A stretch of DNA of 64,000 nucleotides from Microbacterium luteolum (GCF_039533965.1 NZ_BAAAUN010000001.1:3012950-3076949), one strand, 5' to 3'. Positions 23,498-31,896 are shown, counted from the stretch's first letter. The notes: generated by a model not told the origin, from the sequence alone. Program-made: numbers and translations.

Positions 23498-24283
23498 GAT
23501 CACCTGCGCGACCCCGTCGTCGTCGTTCGACGCGGTCGTCTCGTCGGCGGCGTCCTGCACGACGGCCTCTGCTCCGGCCATCGCGACGCCGTGCCCCGCC
23601 CAGCGGAGCATCTCGACGTCGTTGAGCGCATCGCCGAACGCCACGACGTCGGCGCGGTCGATGCCGAGGTGCGCGCAGAGTCGGGCGAGACCCGTGGCCT
23701 TCGTGACTCCCTCGGCCATGACCTCGACGAACGGCGCACCCGATAACGTCGCCTCGAAACCGGTGAGGCCGAGGGAGCGCAGGGTGTCGAACAGTGCGGC
23801 GGGGGCGAGCTCCGGATGCCGGATCACGAACTTCAGGCTCGGCGCGTCCAGCACCTGCTCCAGCGGCACGCCGCCCATCGTCTTCGGGTCGCGCTTGTGG
23901 TCGGAGAGGTCGGCGATCTCGGCGTAGCCGTGCTGCGCCACGAACGTCTCCCCGGCATCGCGCACGCTGGCGAAGAGCAGACCGGGGATGCTGGCGCGCA
24001 GCGCCTCGGCGAGCGTGCGGATCGTGTCGGCGGGGAGCTCCTCGGCGAACAGCATCCGTCCGTCGGTCAGGTGCACGGCATACGCCCCGTTGCTGCAGAG
24101 CGCCCAGCCGTCGAACGCCGCATCGGCCGCGATCGCGCGCAGACCGATCGGCTGGCGTGCCGTCACCGGGACGACGTGGATGCCGCGCTCACGGGCCGCA
24201 TCCAGTGCCGCGCGCGTGCGCGGGGAGACGTGGGATGACGAATCGAGAAGTGTGCCGTCGAGGTCGGTGGCGATCAGGCGCAT
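23480..24283 (-). CDS. HAD-superfamily Cof-type phosphatase
   Basis: 267-residue cytoplasmic phosphohydrolase. Motif I DLDGTLLD (Asp nucleophile and acid, residues 6-13), motif II Thr in VVPVTARQP, a C2-type cap, motif III Lys in GVTKATGLARL and motif IV VVAFGDALNDVEML. These are the marks of the Cof/YbiV sugar-phosphate phosphatase group. The frame opens 12 codons earlier with a low-complexity SERSETKRRDE sequence that looks like intergenic repeat, so I start at MRLIATDLDG. Its 3' end is the apparent insertion site of the neighbouring islet. Substrate unknown. Confidence 0.88.
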   Translation of the reverse strand: MRLIATDLDGTLLDSSSHVSPRTRAALDAARERGIHVVPVTARQPIGLRAIAADAAFDGWALCSNGAYAVHLTDGRMLFAEELPADTIRTLAEALRASIPGLLFASVRDAGETFVAQHGYAEIADLSDHKRDPKTMGGVPLEQVLDAPSLKFVIRHPELAPAALFDTLRSLGLTGFEATLSGAPFVEVMAEGVTKATGLARLCAHLGIDRADVVAFGDALNDVEMLRWAGHGVAMAGAEAVVQDAADETTASNDDDGVAQVIERMLG

Positions 24284-24332
24284 TTCGTCTCGACGTTTCG
24301 TCTCGCTTCGCTCGCTCAATGACCGAGAGGCG

Positions 24333-25178
24333 TCAGGAGAAGATCATCGGCAGGTCGTCGTCGTCTTCGGCCTTGCCGAGATCGAGGTCGACGACGACGG
24401 GCACGTGGTCGCTGGGCTGCTCGCCCTTGCGCTCGTTGCGGTGGATCGAGGCGCCGGTGACGGCATCGGCGAACGTGCGCGAACCGAGCACGAAGTCGAT
24501 GCGGATGCCCTCGTTGCGGGGGAACTTGAGCCGCTGGTAGTCCCAGTACGTGTACCCCTCGGGGAGGAGCGGGCGCACGACGTCGGTCACACCGGCGTCT
24601 TCGAACGCGAAGAAGGCGGCGCGCTCCGGCGGCGAGACGTGCGTGGAGCGGCCGACCACGATGTCGGGATCGCCGTTGTCGTGGTCGAAGGGGATGATGT
24701 TGAAGTCGCCGACCAGGGCGAGCGGCAGCTCGGGGTTCGCCGCGAGCTCGGCCGCGGTGGAGTTTCGCAGCGCCTCGAGCCAGTGCAGCTTGTACGCGAG
24801 GTGCGGATCGTCGAGCGAGCGCCCGTTCGGCACGTACAGGCTCCACACCCGCACACCGTCGACCAGCACGCCCAGCGCGCGGGCCTCGAGCGGAGCATCC
24901 GGACCCTCATGGCCCTTCGCGAAGCCCGGCATCCCCTCGAACGCGGTGCGCACGTCGGTGATCGGCAGGCGGCTCGCGATCGCGACACCGTTCCACTGAT
25001 TCAGGCCGTGCACCTCGACGTGGTACCCGGCCTCTTCGAACGGGCCGTACGGGAACTGCTCCGGCTTGCACTTGATCTCCTGCATCGCCAGCACGTCGAT
25101 GTCTTCGCGGACGGCGAATTCGACGGTGCGGGTGACGCGGGTGCGGATGGAGTTGACGTTCCAGGTGGCCAAGCGCAT
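24333..25178 (-). CDS. xthA: Exodeoxyribonuclease III
   Basis: 281-residue endonuclease/exonuclease/phosphatase-fold enzyme of base-excision repair that incises apurinic sites and trims 3' ends with Mg2+. Motifs: LATWNVNSIRTR at the N-terminus, LAMQEIKCK with the metal-binding Glu34, VWSLYVPNGRSLDDPHLAYK, LVGDFNIIPFDHD with the catalytic Asp/Asn, and a C-terminal SDHVPVVVDLDL carrying the general-base Asp-His pair. TAGGCT lies six bases before the ATG and overlaps the stop of malate synthase, so the gene has its own leaderless promoter inside the end of its neighbour. Confidence 0.95.
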   Translation of the reverse strand: MRLATWNVNSIRTRVTRTVEFAVREDIDVLAMQEIKCKPEQFPYGPFEEAGYHVEVHGLNQWNGVAIASRLPITDVRTAFEGMPGFAKGHEGPDAPLEARALGVLVDGVRVWSLYVPNGRSLDDPHLAYKLHWLEALRNSTAAELAANPELPLALVGDFNIIPFDHDNGDPDIVVGRSTHVSPPERAAFFAFEDAGVTDVVRPLLPEGYTYWDYQRLKFPRNEGIRIDFVLGSRTFADAVTGASIHRNERKGEQPSDHVPVVVDLDLGKAEDDDDLPMIFS

Positions 25179-25184
25179 GCGACC

Positions 25185-25190
25185 AGCCTA
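25185..25190 (-). promoter_or_regulatory. -10 box of leaderless xthA, overlapping glcB stop
   Basis: TAGGCT on the minus strand, six bases before the xthA ATG; its first three bases are the TAG stop of glcB. Confidence 0.55.
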
Positions 25191-27380
25191 GTTGCGGGCT
25201 CCGACAGCGGCCGCCTGCTCCGCCTTCTTCTCGCGGCGCAGGCCGTGCAGCAGCGGCTCGGTGTATCCGCTCGGCTGCGCCGCACCCTCGACGATCAGTC
25301 GCCTCGCGGCTGTGTACGCGATCCCGGGCCGGCCGCCTTCGGGGAAGGCGAGCGGCTCGTACGCGGCATCGCCGGCGTTCTGCGCGTCGACGACCGGTGC
25401 CAGGCGCCGCAGGCTGTCGTCGATCTGCGCCTCGGTGATGACGCCGTGCGTGAGCCAGTTGGCCAGCAGCTGGCTGGAGATGCGCAGGGTCGCCCTGTCT
25501 TCCATGAGGCCGACGCCGCGGATGTCGGGCACCTTCGAGACGCCGATGCCCTGGTCGATCCAGCGCACGACGTAGCCGAGGATCGACTGCACGTTGTTGT
25601 CGATCTCATCGACGACGACCTCGGGCGTGAGGTCGCCCTCTCCGGCGAGCGGCGGCGTGAGCAGCACGTCCAGCGAGGTCTCGTCGACGGCGGGCAGCGT
25701 CTCCCGCACGGCGAACGCATCGACCTGGTGGTAGTGCAGCGCGTGCAGGGTCGCCGCGGTCGGCGACGGGACCCAGGCGGTGGAGGCCCCGGACCGCACG
25801 TGCGCGATCTTCTTCTCGAGCATGTCGTGCATGAGGTCGGGCTCCGCCCACATGCCCTTGCCGATCTGCGCGCGACCGCCGAGTCCGGCGGCCAGCCCGA
25901 TCGCGACGTTGCGGGCCTCGTAGGCCGTCATGAACGGCTGCGCCTTGATGCCGGCCTTCGGCAGGAAGGGACCAGCGTGCAGCGACGTGTGGATCTCGTC
26001 GCCGGTGCGGTCCAGGAACCCCGTGTTGATGAAGACGACGCGATCGGATGCCGCGGCGATGCAGGCCGCGAGGTTCACGGAGGTGCGGCGCTCCTCATCC
26101 ATGATCCCGATCTTCATGGCGCGCGCGGGCAGCCCGAGCAGCTGCTCCACGCGACCGAAGAGCTCTGCCGTGAACGCGACCTCCTCCGGACCGTGCATCT
26201 TCGGCTTGACGATGTACATCGAGCCCGTGCGCGAGTTGCGTCCGCGGTTCGGCCCGTCGAGCTCGGGGAGGGTGCCGAGGGCTGTCATGATCGCGTCGAG
26301 CATCCCCTCGAAGGTCTGCTCGCCGTCGCGGTCGAGCACAGCGTCGGTGCGCATGAGGTGGCCGACGTTGCGGACGAAGAGGACCGCTCGTCCCGGCAGC
26401 GTCAGCTCGTCTCCGCCGGGCGTGCGGTAGGTGCGGTCGGGGGCGAGCTCGCGGAGGAACGTGCGCCCGGCCTTGGTGACGGACTCGGTGAGCGTGCCGT
26501 CCATGAACCCGCGCCAGTTGCGGTAGCCGAGGGCCTTGTCGTCGGCGTCGACGGCGGCGACCGAGTCCTCCAGATCGAGGATCGCGGTGAGTGCGGACTC
26601 GAGGAGGATGTCCTGCACGCCCGCCTCCTCGGTGCGCCCGATCGAGCCCTCGTGGTCGATCACGATCTCGGCGTGCAGGCCGTGGTGACGCAGCAGCACG
26701 GCGGTCGGGGCGTCGGCTTCTCCAGTGAAGCCGACGAAGCCCTCCGGGGCGGCGAGGCGGCGGTCGCCCCCGGGCGTCTGCACCGCGAGGCCGTCCGCGT
26801 CCACGCGGTAGCCCGTCGCGTCGTGGTGCGAACCCGCAGCCAGCGGGGCGATCTCGTCGAGCAGGTCCCGCCCGCGGGCGACGACCGCGGCGGCGCGGAC
26901 CGGGTTGTGCTGGTCGCCGGGAGCCAGGTCGCCGGTCTGGTCGACGGCGTCGGTGCCGTACAGCGCGTCGTACAGGGAGCCCCAGCGGGCGTTGGCGGCG
27001 TTCAGCGCGAACCGGGCGTTCAGCAGCGGAACGACCAGCTGCGGGCCGGCCATCGTCGCGATCTCCGCGTCGACGTCCTCCGTCGTCACGGAGACGGCAT
27101 CCGGAACCGGGACGAGATAGCCGATCTCGGTGAGCAGAGCCCGGTACGCGTCGCGGTCGGGGGCGCCGGGGTTCGCGCGGTGGAAGTCGTCGATGCGCTG
27201 CTGGAGCTCGGCACGTCTCTGCAGCAGCTGCGCGTTCCGAGGACCGAGGTCGTGGATGATCGCACTGGCCTCGCGCCAGAAGGCCTCGGAGTCGCGCCCG
27301 GCGTCGGCGAGCGACGCCTCGGCGAACTCGACGATCGGCGCGGCCACCGAGAGGTCTGCTCGGGTGAGATACGAGGTCAT
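25188..27380 (-). CDS. glcB: Malate synthase G
   Basis: 730-residue monomeric enzyme condensing glyoxylate with acetyl-CoA to malate, the second step of the glyoxylate shunt; family length about 720-730. Marks: the N-terminal helical clasp, GRTEEAGVQDILLESALTAI followed by LDLEDSVAAVDADDK (Mg-binding Glu/Asp), GSMYIVKPKMHGPEEVAF, GIMDEERRTSVNL with metal and acyl-binding residues, and FINTGFLDRTGDEIHTS. The catalytic Asp lies near DKGIGVSKVPD-type sequence (WIDQGIGVSKVPDI). It overlaps the GlcG-like gene by four bases and follows it. No isocitrate lyase gene is in the window. Supports growth on acetate or glycolate. Confidence 0.95.
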   Translation of the reverse strand: MTSYLTRADLSVAAPIVEFAEASLADAGRDSEAFWREASAIIHDLGPRNAQLLQRRAELQQRIDDFHRANPGAPDRDAYRALLTEIGYLVPVPDAVSVTTEDVDAEIATMAGPQLVVPLLNARFALNAANARWGSLYDALYGTDAVDQTGDLAPGDQHNPVRAAAVVARGRDLLDEIAPLAAGSHHDATGYRVDADGLAVQTPGGDRRLAAPEGFVGFTGEADAPTAVLLRHHGLHAEIVIDHEGSIGRTEEAGVQDILLESALTAILDLEDSVAAVDADDKALGYRNWRGFMDGTLTESVTKAGRTFLRELAPDRTYRTPGGDELTLPGRAVLFVRNVGHLMRTDAVLDRDGEQTFEGMLDAIMTALGTLPELDGPNRGRNSRTGSMYIVKPKMHGPEEVAFTAELFGRVEQLLGLPARAMKIGIMDEERRTSVNLAACIAAASDRVVFINTGFLDRTGDEIHTSLHAGPFLPKAGIKAQPFMTAYEARNVAIGLAAGLGGRAQIGKGMWAEPDLMHDMLEKKIAHVRSGASTAWVPSPTAATLHALHYHQVDAFAVRETLPAVDETSLDVLLTPPLAGEGDLTPEVVVDEIDNNVQSILGYVVRWIDQGIGVSKVPDIRGVGLMEDRATLRISSQLLANWLTHGVITEAQIDDSLRRLAPVVDAQNAGDAAYEPLAFPEGGRPGIAYTAARRLIVEGAAQPSGYTEPLLHGLRREKKAEQAAAVGARN

Positions 27381-27808
27381 GCGGGCATTCCTTCTCTTCG
27401 GGCGCCGAGGCGCTGCAGTGTCTCGAGGGCGATCTCCGCATCCTGCACGGGCGTTCCTCCGGCCACACCCAGCCCGCCGACGTGCACGTCGCCGAAGAAG
27501 ATCGGCACGCCGCCGTCGACGGTCGTGAGGGTGCCGCCGGTGGCGAGCGGCAGGGTGATGCTGAGCGCTTCCGGGATCATCCCGGTGCGACGACGAGTGG
27601 ATGCCGAGGTCGCGGCCTTGCGGCGGCTGGTCTCGGCGCTGTGCGGGGTGGCTCCATCGGTCATGCCGTAGGCGATGAGCGTCATCGAAGGATCGGCGAC
27701 GGCGACGACGGTCTTGACGCCGTGGCTCTCTCCCACCTCCATCGCGATGGCGACGGCGCGGACGGCCGTCTCGTAGTTGATCGCGGCGATCTGGCGGTGG
27801 GTAGACAC
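27377..27808 (-). CDS. GlcG/HbpS-family heme-binding-like protein
   Basis: 143-residue small protein of the GlcG/DUF336 family often linked to glycolate/glyoxylate genes; members bind heme or cobalamin-like ligands or act as sensors, role here unknown. Typical sequence: VAIAMEVGESHGVKTVVAVA, followed by DPSMTLIAYGMTDGATPHS, and the glycine-rich GGVPIFFGDVHVGGLGVAGG near the end. Start is GTG with AGGAGA six bases upstream (an upstream frame extension exists but lacks homology). It is the first gene of a two-gene operon with malate synthase G, overlapping by TCAT on the plus strand. Confidence 0.88.
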   Translation of the reverse strand: MSTHRQIAAINYETAVRAVAIAMEVGESHGVKTVVAVADPSMTLIAYGMTDGATPHSAETSRRKAATSASTRRRTGMIPEALSITLPLATGGTLTTVDGGVPIFFGDVHVGGLGVAGGTPVQDAEIALETLQRLGARREGMPA

Positions 27809-27855
27809 GATGTCTCCTCTTCTCGATCTCAACTATTCACACAGCGAACGCTAAC

Positions 27856-27870
27856 TTCCGTATGACGGAA
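27856..27870. promoter_or_regulatory. Palindromic operator candidate between glcG-glcB and pyrE
   Basis: TTCCGT-ATG-ACGGAA, perfect six-base arms with a three-base centre, 48 bases from the GlcG-like start. The geometry resembles IclR-type operators; no such regulator is in the window. Confidence 0.45.
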
Positions 27871-27908
27871 TCATATGCCACCGGGCTCGGCCGGTTCAAC
27901 CGTGCTTC

Positions 27909-27914
27909 TACACT
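27909..27914 (+). promoter_or_regulatory. -10 box of leaderless pyrE
   Basis: TACACT seven bases before the GTG at 27922; supports the shorter pyrE start. Confidence 0.5.
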
Positions 27915-27921
27915 GGATGCC

Positions 27922-28482
27922 GTGACCGCACTCGACGCAGACCGCCAGACGCTTCTCGACCTGATCAAGGACGAGGCGGTGTTCCACGGCGACTTCACCC
28001 TCTCCAGCGGCAAGAAGGCGACGTACTACGTCGACATGCGCAAGCTGACCCTCGATCACCGGGCTGCTCCCGCGATCGGGCGGATCATGCTCGACCTCAT
28101 CGGCGACCTCGACATCGTCGCCGTCGGCGGGCTCACGCTCGGCGCCGACCCGATCGCGAACTCGGTGCTGCACGCCTCGGTCGCCGCCGACCGCCCCCTC
28201 GACGCGTTCGTCGTGCGCAAGGAGCCGAAGGACCACGGCCGCGGCCGTCAGATCGAGGGTGCCGACGTCAAGGGCAAGCGCGTCGTCGTGCTGGAGGACA
28301 CATCCACCACCGGGCAGTCCGCCCTCAAGGCCGTCGAGGCCCTCCGTCGCGAAGGTGCCGAGATCGTCGCCGTCGCCGTCATCGTCGACCGCAAGACCGG
28401 TGCCCAGGCCGCGATCGAAGCCGAGGGCCTCGAGTGGCGTGCCGCCTTCGACCTCGACGACCTCGGACTCGACCCGCAGTGA
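27922..28482 (+). CDS. pyrE: Orotate phosphoribosyltransferase
   Basis: 186-residue enzyme joining orotate and PRPP to OMP in pyrimidine synthesis. The PRPP-binding loop VVVLEDTSTTGQSALKAVEA is at about residues 118-137, the flexible catalytic loop VRKEPKDHGRGRQIEG precedes it, and DFTLSSGKKATYYVDMRKL is the N-terminal signature. An in-frame ATG at 27862 would add 20 unconserved residues and lies inside the operator palindrome; the GTG with TACACT seven bases upstream gives a normal-length protein. It overlaps the ROK kinase gene by four bases. Confidence 0.94.
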   Translation: MTALDADRQTLLDLIKDEAVFHGDFTLSSGKKATYYVDMRKLTLDHRAAPAIGRIMLDLIGDLDIVAVGGLTLGADPIANSVLHASVAADRPLDAFVVRKEPKDHGRGRQIEGADVKGKRVVVLEDTSTTGQSALKAVEALRREGAEIVAVAVIVDRKTGAQAAIEAEGLEWRAAFDLDDLGLDPQ

Positions 28483-29381
28483 CTCGCTATGCCCTGGCCG
28501 TCGATGTGGGCGGCACGAAGATGGAGGCCGCGCTCGTCGGCGAAGACGGCGCGCTCGTCGCGGGCAGCCGCAGCAGGCAGGCGACCGGCCGTCAGGCGAC
28601 CTTCGAGTCGCTGACCGCCGCCGTGCAGGCGATCGTCGCTCACGCGCTCGCCGCCCTGCCCGACGGTGCCGAGGTCGTCGGCGCCGGAGCGGGAAGCGCC
28701 GGACCCATCGACCGTGTCGCAGGCGCGATCATGCCCGTGAACATGCCTCTGGCGCGGGGTTTCGGCCTGGCCGCGGCAGTGCGCGAGGCGGCGTCCGCCG
28801 GCGTGGGGCGCGAGGTGCCGACCGTGCTCGGGCACGACGGCGGAGCCCTCGCGCTCGCCGAATCGTGGCTCGGTGCCACGCAGGATGCCGGTGCGTCCCT
28901 GTCGATCGTCGTGTCGACGGGTGTCGGCGGCGGGTTTGTCGTGAACGGCGCCTACATCCCCGGTGCCACCGGCAATGCCGGCCATCTGGGCCAGGTGCGC
29001 CGCGAGGGCGGGCTGACGCTCGAGGAGATCGCCTCCGGCCCCGCGAGCGCGGCCTGGGCGCAGCAGCAGGGCTGGAACGGCGCGACCGGCGAGGATCTCG
29101 CCCGGGATGCTGCAGCGGGCGTCGCCGTCGCGCGCGCTGCGATCGAGCGCTCGGCGAAGGCCGTCGGCGAGGCGCTGGCGGATGCCGCGACCCTCGTCGA
29201 CCTCGACACGGTCGCCATCGGCGGGGGGTTCTCCCGCGTCTCCGACGACTACATCGACCTCGTGCAGCAGGCGCTCACCGCGAGCGCCGCCCACGAGTAC
29301 TCCCGTCGTGCGCGCGTCGTGCGCTCCGGTCTGGGCGATGAAGGTCCGCTGATCGGCGCTGCGGCCCTCGTGCTGCGCTAG
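28479..29381 (+). CDS. ROK-family sugar kinase, lacking the usual zinc-cysteine motif
   Basis: 300-residue ATP-dependent hexose kinase-fold protein. ATP phosphate loop ALAVDVGGTKMEAALV is at the N-terminus, the catalytic-base region LGHDGGALALAESWLGAT in the middle, then STGVGGGFVVNG. The ROK zinc site, normally GHxxxxxxGxxCxCGxxGCxE, reads GHLGQVRREGGLTLEEIASG: His kept, cysteines lost. Such variants occur in N-acetylmannosamine or glucokinase-like branches, and catalysis may remain. GTG start overlaps the pyrE stop by four bases. Substrate not assigned. Confidence 0.85.
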   Translation: MTRYALAVDVGGTKMEAALVGEDGALVAGSRSRQATGRQATFESLTAAVQAIVAHALAALPDGAEVVGAGAGSAGPIDRVAGAIMPVNMPLARGFGLAAAVREAASAGVGREVPTVLGHDGGALALAESWLGATQDAGASLSIVVSTGVGGGFVVNGAYIPGATGNAGHLGQVRREGGLTLEEIASGPASAAWAQQQGWNGATGEDLARDAAAGVAVARAAIERSAKAVGEALADAATLVDLDTVAIGGGFSRVSDDYIDLVQQALTASAAHEYSRRARVVRSGLGDEGPLIGAAALVLR

Positions 29382-29653
29382 CTGCTCGCGGTGACGAGGT
29401 GGCGGGGCGGTCCTTCGAGCCTCGCGATCGCGATCTTCACTCCGGTGACCTCGTCGGCCAGGGCGTCGATGCGGGCGCTGAGCTTCTCCTCGACAGAGTC
29501 GATGCGGGCGCTGAGCTTCTTGTCGACGGCGTCGATGCGCTCGTCGATGTGGCGCACCATCCAGGCGAAACCCGCGAACAGGCTCGCCCCGAGGGTCAGC
29601 ACGATGCCGATCGCGCTGATGACGATCGTCAAGGTCTCTGCGGACACGTACAC
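29378..29653 (-). CDS. Small membrane-anchored coiled-coil protein
   Basis: 91 residues: one N-terminal membrane helix (TLTIVISAIGIVLTLGASLF then AGFAWMV) followed by a charged heptad region repeating KLSARIDSVEEKLSARIDAL, predicted coiled coil. Start GTG is preceded by GGGAGC and by a CAGAAT -10-like box, so it may be leaderless. It overlaps the end of the convergent ROK kinase gene by four bases. Similar in layout to the protein at 51.1-51.4 kb. Function unknown; such proteins often scaffold membrane complexes. Confidence 0.7.
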   Translation of the reverse strand: MYVSAETLTIVISAIGIVLTLGASLFAGFAWMVRHIDERIDAVDKKLSARIDSVEEKLSARIDALADEVTGVKIAIARLEGPPRHLVTASS

Positions 29654-29795
29654 GCTCCCATTCTGCGGCTCAGGTTCGGGATACGCCAGCAGGTTATCGA
29701 AGAAACCAATATTCCCGGTGACCAGGAAAATACGTGCTCAGCGATGGTGGACGAAGTGACCATTGCGCCGCGCTGTGGAGGAGAAGTCGCGCCGG

Positions 29796-30941
29796 TCAGT
29801 TCGTCGTGGAGGTCCTCTGCCGCGCCCGTGCCGCGATCAGCACGAGCACCGGCACGACGGCGCACAGCGCGGCCGAGACGATCAGCGTCGTGCTCGATGC
29901 CGGGTCGCGGCCGATCAGCAGCACGAGGCTCGGGACGAACGTGCCGCCCACGGCTCCGCACGCCACCAGGGTGCCCGTCACGGCGGCGCTGCGCGCGGCG
30001 TCGAGACGGTCGAGTGCGAGTCCGAGGATGAGGCCGTAGCTCGGAGCCAGGAGGACCACGGATGCCGCGAGGGCGACGAGTGCGCCCGCGGGCGCATCGT
30101 TCACCAGCAGCCCCGCGGCAGTCATCAGACAGGCGGCGCCGATCGTACCGACGGCGAGGATCGCGCTCGGCGACACCGCGCGGCGTCGGAGCCCGGCGGC
30201 CCCGAACCGGCCGACGGCCATCAGCGCCCAGAAGGCGGAGGTCCCGAGGGCTGCGGCGGCAGGGTCGAGGGTGAGTGCTCGCGCCGGGATGACCGCCGAC
30301 CATCCGGACAGCACGGTCTCGACGCCGACGTACAGCGGTAGGGCGATCGCGAACGGCAGAAGCGGGAGCAGCGCCCGCACCTCGCGTCGCGCAGGCGCAT
30401 CGGACGCGGATGCCGACGGCTCGTGCCCTCCCGCGAGCAGGGCGATGGTTCCGAGGGGGACGACGGCGAGGATGCTGAGCACCGGCATCGCCGCAGCTCC
30501 GGCGGCCACGGCGAGCGGCGTGAGCGCGGCGCAGACGGCCACGGTGCCCATGAGCGCGCTGAGCAGCCCGGTCGCGCTGCCGGTCGCCGCGGCCTTGGCG
30601 GCGACGGAGCCCGCGGCCTCGACGAGCCCGAACCCGAGTCCTGCCAGCGCGGCTGCGGCGATGAAGAGTGCAGGGTCGCCCGCCCATGCGGCGGCGACGA
30701 GCGCGACCGCCTGGAGCGCGCTGCCGAGGATCAGCGTCACTCGCGCGGGACGCCGCACGAGCAGCGGTCCGGAGAGCAGCACGCCGACGAGGAGCCCGGC
30801 GAACAGCGCCGGCACGGCTGCGCTGAGCTCGGCCGACAGCATCCGCTCCGCCGACGGCAGCACCGCGGGGATGAACGCCGCGGTCACGCCGAGGCTCGCG
30901 AAGGCGGCGAAGAGCCCTGTGCGGTTGCGGCTGCTCGTCAC
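29796..30941 (-). CDS. MFS transporter co-transcribed with MurR-like regulator
   Basis: 381-residue permease with about 11-12 hydrophobic helices. Its N-terminal half includes LFAGLLVGVLLSGPLLVRRP, with the helix 2-3 loop in shortened form, and its C-terminal half has FAIALPLYVGVETVLSGWSA. It resembles sugar/fucose-type or FsrC-like MFS proteins rather than drug pumps, but substrate assignment is not safe. GTG start overlaps the regulator stop by four bases, so it is expressed with the MurR-like protein and probably handles a metabolite of the muropeptide pathway, such as a released amino sugar (inference). Confidence 0.85.
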   Translation of the reverse strand: MTSSRNRTGLFAAFASLGVTAAFIPAVLPSAERMLSAELSAAVPALFAGLLVGVLLSGPLLVRRPARVTLILGSALQAVALVAAAWAGDPALFIAAAALAGLGFGLVEAAGSVAAKAAATGSATGLLSALMGTVAVCAALTPLAVAAGAAAMPVLSILAVVPLGTIALLAGGHEPSASASDAPARREVRALLPLLPFAIALPLYVGVETVLSGWSAVIPARALTLDPAAAALGTSAFWALMAVGRFGAAGLRRRAVSPSAILAVGTIGAACLMTAAGLLVNDAPAGALVALAASVVLLAPSYGLILGLALDRLDAARSAAVTGTLVACGAVGGTFVPSLVLLIGRDPASSTTLIVSAALCAVVPVLVLIAARARQRTSTTN

Positions 30942-31840
30942 GCGCCGCCCGCTCTGACGCGGTGCACGGCGGCGTAGGTGTCGCGCAGCGCCTCCATCGA
31001 GCGGTCGTAGTTCGACTGGGCGACGCCGATGAAGATGCAGTCGACGACCATGAGCTGGGCGATCCGGCTGCCGAGAGCCCCCGAGCGGAACCCGGTCTCC
31101 CTGGCTGCCGTGGTGAGCACGATGTCGGCCTGGTCGGCGAGCGGAGCTCCGGCGTGGTTGGTGATCGCGATCGTGGTGGCTCCCGCGCGGCGGGCCAGCA
31201 GGAGGAACTCGATCGTGTCGGTCGTCGCGCCGCTGTGCGAGACCGCGATGGCGACGTTGCCGGGTCCGAGGGTGGCCGCGGACGTCCACGCGGCATGCGG
31301 ATCGGACCAGTCCAGGGCGGTCCGGCCGATGCGGGTGAGCTTGCGCTGCAGGTCGAGCCCGACGATCGAGCTCGCGCCGACGCCGAAGATGTCGACCCTC
31401 GACGTGGAGTTGATCGCGTCGACGGTCGCGCGCAGCGCGTCGGTGTCGAGCACCTTGGCGGTGTCGGCCAGCGACAGGGTCTCGGCGAGCGACACCTTCG
31501 CGACGATGTCGGCGAGGGTGTCGTTGCGGTCGATGTCGCCGGAGACGTCGGGGAGGGCCGCGGTGTCGAAGGTCTCGCGCTCCACGTCGCGCAGGACGTG
31601 GTTGCGCAGCTCGCGCACGTGGTCGTAGCCGAGCCGCTTGCAGAATCGCACGACGGAGGTGGTCGAGGTGTCGCACCGCTGCGCCAGTTCGGCGATGGAC
31701 AGCCCTGCCGTCTCGGCGGGGCTCGCGAGGAAGAGATCGGCGATCCGCTGCTCGCTGGGGCGCAGCTCGGGGCGGATCGCGCGCATGCGCACGAGAACAG
31801 GGTGCCCGCCGGCGTCGTCGAGGGCGGCGTGATGGGGCAT
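30938..31840 (-). CDS. RpiR/MurR-family regulator with SIS domain
   Basis: 300 residues: an N-terminal RpiR helix-turn-helix (about residues 15-90; LRPSEQRIADLFLASPAETA, RCDTSTTSVVRFCKRLGYDH) and a C-terminal SIS sugar-phosphate-binding domain (about 130-270; VDIFGVGASSIVGLDLQRKL, AIAVSHSGATTDTIEF). MurR in E. coli and Bacillus senses MurNAc-6-phosphate. Divergence from an operon containing murQ and anmK makes this the likely muropeptide-responsive repressor. Start MPHHAALDD has GGAGA upstream; the longer frame is rejected. It leads a two-gene transcript with the MFS gene. Confidence 0.9.
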   Translation of the reverse strand: MPHHAALDDAGGHPVLVRMRAIRPELRPSEQRIADLFLASPAETAGLSIAELAQRCDTSTTSVVRFCKRLGYDHVRELRNHVLRDVERETFDTAALPDVSGDIDRNDTLADIVAKVSLAETLSLADTAKVLDTDALRATVDAINSTSRVDIFGVGASSIVGLDLQRKLTRIGRTALDWSDPHAAWTSAATLGPGNVAIAVSHSGATTDTIEFLLLARRAGATTIAITNHAGAPLADQADIVLTTAARETGFRSGALGSRIAQLMVVDCIFIGVAQSNYDRSMEALRDTYAAVHRVRAGGA

Positions 31841-31876
31841 GGAGGTCTCCGATCGATGTTTCATAACACTAGAGGA

Positions 31877-31896
31877 ACTTCTGTTACATAAGAAGT
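31877..31896. promoter_or_regulatory. Dyad over the -35 region of the muropeptide operon promoter
   Basis: ACTTCT-N8-AGAAGT, perfect six-base arms covering the -35 element of the rightward promoter and lying in the divergent murR intergenic region; candidate MurR operator. Confidence 0.5.

Noticed and set aside
24284..24332. Coding start extension of the HAD gene (SERSETKRRDE)
   Set aside because: The residues come from a low-complexity GCGAAGCGAGACG sequence typical of intergenic repeats; the HAD fold begins at MRLIATDLDG.
23988..27671. 1227-residue open frame on the plus strand
   Set aside because: Antisense to the HAD, xthA, glcB and glcG-like genes, whose products have intact motifs; the frame shows no domain.
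27862..27921. Longer pyrE start at ATG 27862
   Set aside because: It adds 20 unconserved residues and lies within the palindromic operator; the GTG at 27922 has a -10 box at leaderless spacing and gives normal length.
29796..31676. Apparent fusion of a regulator-like frame with the MFS transporter
   Set aside because: The upstream part is out of frame with the MurR-like protein and meaningless; the MFS has its own GTG start overlapping the regulator stop.
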